From Polyangium jinanense (GTDB taxonomy: Bacteria; Myxococcota; Polyangia; Polyangiales; Polyangiaceae): DNA of 64,000 nt. The notes below the pieces were generated by a model. It was not told the DNA's origin. It saw only the letters and a list, made by a program, of their open reading frames with translations, and did not search any database. The DNA lies in contig NZ_JAGTJJ010000002.1 in assembly GCF_028435365.1 (NCBI RefSeq), forward strand, positions 434,001 through 498,000. Direction: 5' to 3'. Shown here piece by piece: positions 61,758 to 64,000 of the stretch (the stretch's first letter is position 1; each line of letters starts with the position of its first letter). Both the position numbers and the translations under genes were made by a program.

Positions 61758-64000
61758 ATGCATCGAAGAGCGCGCGCTTTCTTTCCTTTCCTGTGGACAA
61801 CCATCGTCCTCGCCGGGTGCTCCGGCGGGGGCGCGGAAGGCACGCCTTCGGGCACCGGCGGCTCCGGCGGCGCGGGCGGCGGCTCGTCGTCGTCGACGGG
61901 CGGCGCCGGAGGGCAGGGCGGCGCGGGCGGCGCGACGTGCGGGCCCTGCGGCGACCATGCGAGCTGCGACGCGAGCGGCGCCTGCGTTTGCGACCCGGGC
62001 TTCGTGAACGACGGCGGCGATTGCGTGGATCTCGACGAGTGCACCGAGCAGCTCGACGATTGTCATCCGACCGCCGCCTGCACGAATACCGTGGGCTCGT
62101 TCACCTGCGCTTGCCCGCCGGGCACCGTGGGGGATCCGAAGACCGGCTGCGAGGAGCGGTTCGTCGAGATCACCGCGGCCGCGTATCACACCTGCGCGCG
62201 CCGTATGGATAACTCGATCTTCTGCTTCGGCGCCGGCGGCGGCGGCAGGCTCGGCAATGGCCTCGGCGCGAACCAACCGGCGCCCGTGCAGGCCGGCGCG
62301 GCGGACAACTGGATCCGCGTCGTCGCGGGCTCGGCCCATACCTGCGGGATCAAGAAAACCGGCACGCTCTGGTGCTGGGGTACGAACAATTTCGGCCAGC
62401 TCGGGCTCGGATACACCGACAACCAGACGCTCCCGGCGTGGCTGTCGCTCGAACGCACGTTCTCGAGCGTCGCCGCGGGCGACAACCATAGCTGCGCCGT
62501 GGAGAGCGACGGCGGGCTCTTCTGCTTCGGCCGCAACCAGGCGGGCCAGCTCGGGCTCGGCAATCTCGACAACAAGCTCGAACTCTCGCCCGTGAGCCTC
62601 GATCCGCTCGCGGCGACGCCGGACAAGGACTGGAAAGAGGTCTTTGCCGGCCGCGACACGACGTGCGCGACGAAGCAGGACGGGCGGCTTTATTGCTGGG
62701 GGCAAAACAACGAGCTGCAGGTTTCGAAAGTCGGCGGCGGCTCCGTAACCGCGCCGTTCCTCGTGGAGACGGCGCCGATGGCGGCGGACGCCGACTGGGC
62801 GACGGCCTCGATCGGCTTCACCACGTGCGCCGTGAAGAAGGACGGGCGGCTTTATTGCTGGGGCCGCGGAAACGAGGGCCAGCTCGGCACGCCGCTCGGG
62901 CCGGCGACGGCGGCGCCGGTGGCGATCGGCGCGGGCAAGACCTGGAAGCGGGTGCGTGCCAATGCCTACCACATCTGCGCGCTCGACGATCAGAACGCCC
63001 TCCATTGCTGGGGCCGGAACCAGGCCGCGCAGATCTCGGGCGAGGCGCCAGGCTGGGTGACCGCGCCGATCGACGTCGCGCCGGGAACGAAATGGCTCGA
63101 TTTCGCGGTCGGCGTCGTGCACAGCGGCGGCGTCACCTCGGACGGCCGCGTGCTCACCTGGGGCTCGCGCATCTTCGGTCAGCTCGGCGACGGCGCGATG
63201 AGCCTCTGGCCCGCGATTGCCAACATCGGCGCGGACACGACCCATACGAACGTCGTTTCGTATGGCGAATCGGCTTGCGCCTTGAACGGGGCCGGCGAGC
63301 TTCAATGCTGGGGCAACAACGAGAGCGGCCAGCTCGGCTTCGGCGACAACAAGACCCGCGCTGAGCCGGCCAAGGTCAATTTCGAGGTCGCCGCGAAGGT
63401 CGCCCTCGGCCGCCAGCACACGTGCATGATCACGGCCACGGGCAAGCTCGCTTGCTCGGGCCGCAATGTACAGGGCCAGCTCGGCCGGGGGACGAACACC
63501 CCGGCGACCACGTTCGCCGAGATCCTGAAGACGGGCAAACCCTACGAAGCGCTCCAGTGGAAGGAGATCGCCGCGGGCGAGGAGCATAACTGCGCCATCG
63601 CCACGAACGGGACGCTCTGGTGCTGGGGGCGCACGAACGAGGGACAGATTGGCCTGAAAAACCCGACCCTCGGCAATCTGATCCAGCTCGAGCTCGTCGC
63701 GGGCGAGGCGCCGCCCACCGATTGGGTGAGCGTGGCGGCCGGCCAGTTCCACACCTGCGCGACCCGGGCCACGGGCACGCTTTATTGCTGGGGCCGGAAC
63801 GTGGAAGGCCAGATCGGCAATGGAGCGCCGGCGGCCGGCAAGACCGCGCCGTATTCGCTGGGCGACGACTGGAAGGGGCCCGTGGCGGCCGGCATCAACC
63901 ATACCTGCGCGATCAAGAAGGACGGCACGCTCTGGTGCTGGGGCCGGAACGCGAACAACCAGATCGGCGACAACACGAACGTCGACCGGCCGTCCCCTGT
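61758..64000 (+). CDS. Lipoprotein with EGF-like domain and RCC1 repeats (partial)
   Basis: 747 codons are visible before the window ends. Signal peptide MHRRARAFFPFLWTTIVLAGC (lipobox LAGC) and a Gly/Ser linker precede an EGF-like Ca-binding domain (DLDECTEQLDDC, TVGSFTCACPPG). Then come at least twelve RCC1-type repeats with the signature W-C-W-G-x-N-x-x-G-Q-L-G (for example WCWGTNNFGQLGLG, YCWGRNVEGQIGNG). This predicts a seven-bladed or longer propeller. It is exported and probably outer-surface. The long opposite-strand frame across it is a shadow. The end is outside the window. Confidence 0.92.
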   Translation, partial: MHRRARAFFPFLWTTIVLAGCSGGGAEGTPSGTGGSGGAGGGSSSSTGGAGGQGGAGGATCGPCGDHASCDASGACVCDPGFVNDGGDCVDLDECTEQLDDCHPTAACTNTVGSFTCACPPGTVGDPKTGCEERFVEITAAAYHTCARRMDNSIFCFGAGGGGRLGNGLGANQPAPVQAGAADNWIRVVAGSAHTCGIKKTGTLWCWGTNNFGQLGLGYTDNQTLPAWLSLERTFSSVAAGDNHSCAVESDGGLFCFGRNQAGQLGLGNLDNKLELSPVSLDPLAATPDKDWKEVFAGRDTTCATKQDGRLYCWGQNNELQVSKVGGGSVTAPFLVETAPMAADADWATASIGFTTCAVKKDGRLYCWGRGNEGQLGTPLGPATAAPVAIGAGKTWKRVRANAYHICALDDQNALHCWGRNQAAQISGEAPGWVTAPIDVAPGTKWLDFAVGVVHSGGVTSDGRVLTWGSRIFGQLGDGAMSLWPAIANIGADTTHTNVVSYGESACALNGAGELQCWGNNESGQLGFGDNKTRAEPAKVNFEVAAKVALGRQHTCMITATGKLACSGRNVQGQLGRGTNTPATTFAEILKTGKPYEALQWKEIAAGEEHNCAIATNGTLWCWGRTNEGQIGLKNPTLGNLIQLELVAGEAPPTDWVSVAAGQFHTCATRATGTLYCWGRNVEGQIGNGAPAAGKTAPYSLGDDWKGPVAAGINHTCAIKKDGTLWCWGRNANNQIGDNTNVDRPSP

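Noticed and set aside
61698..63902. 734-codon minus-strand frame
   Set aside because: It is the shadow of the EGF/RCC1 gene on the plus strand, whose repeats and signal peptide are clear.

Overview
The window is high-GC DNA with the style of a myxobacterial chromosome, most likely of the Sorangium/Polyangium type. The evidence is dense convergent gene packing, many lipoproteins with Gly/Ser/Ala-rich linkers, Cys-rich NGxET-DCGG repeat proteins, a CarH-type light regulator, RsbR-like STAS proteins and sorting-tail-like C-termini. No tRNA, rRNA, CRISPR or transposase gene was seen. Product names rest on motifs read by eye, without database searches.

Layout. 1-9.3 kb (minus strand): tyrS (partial) and an IHF/HU gene with a very acidic tail, a GT39-like membrane protein, a 43-bp tandem repeat array next to a palindromic MITE-like element, then an overlapping operon of a GT-C membrane protein, an FGE-sulfatase-fold lipoprotein and a large lipoprotein. 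9.4-12.6 kb: a GAF-domain protein and a sensor histidine kinase. 12.6-23.2 kb: a carotenoid island with crtE, crtD, crtC, a GT21-like glycosyltransferase, an RsbR-like protein, a PlsC-type acyltransferase, crtB, crtI, a carH-like B12 photoreceptor/repressor and a redoxin-like secreted protein. The gene set predicts an acyclic 1-hydroxy-carotenoid glycoside ester, since no cyclase is present. An 11-bp tandem operator occurs at the carH/crtI promoter and again before the redoxin-like gene.

23.4-33.6 kb: two Hsp20 genes, a VIT-VWA lipoprotein, a membrane protein, a PPK2 kinase, zinc-ribbon proteins, a beta-propeller protein and a Cys-rich repeat lipoprotein. 33.6-49.9 kb: thrS, yebC, a Cys-rich secreted protein, a CPBP protease, coaBC, a membrane-anchored MutS-like ATPase, a lipoprotein propeller, two MuiA-like (DUF4139) proteins, a GNAT enzyme, a PPi-type phosphofructokinase and a lipoprotein.

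50-54.2 kb is anomalous: about 640 bp without a recognisable gene, then at least four genes whose frames are broken by apparent single-base losses, a truncated gene, and an AT-richer patch near 52.2-52.7 kb. 54.5-64 kb returns to normal with nadE, a parvulin-like lipoprotein, an acid-phosphatase-like lipoprotein, two membrane proteins, a VWA lipoprotein and an EGF/RCC1-repeat lipoprotein that runs off the window.
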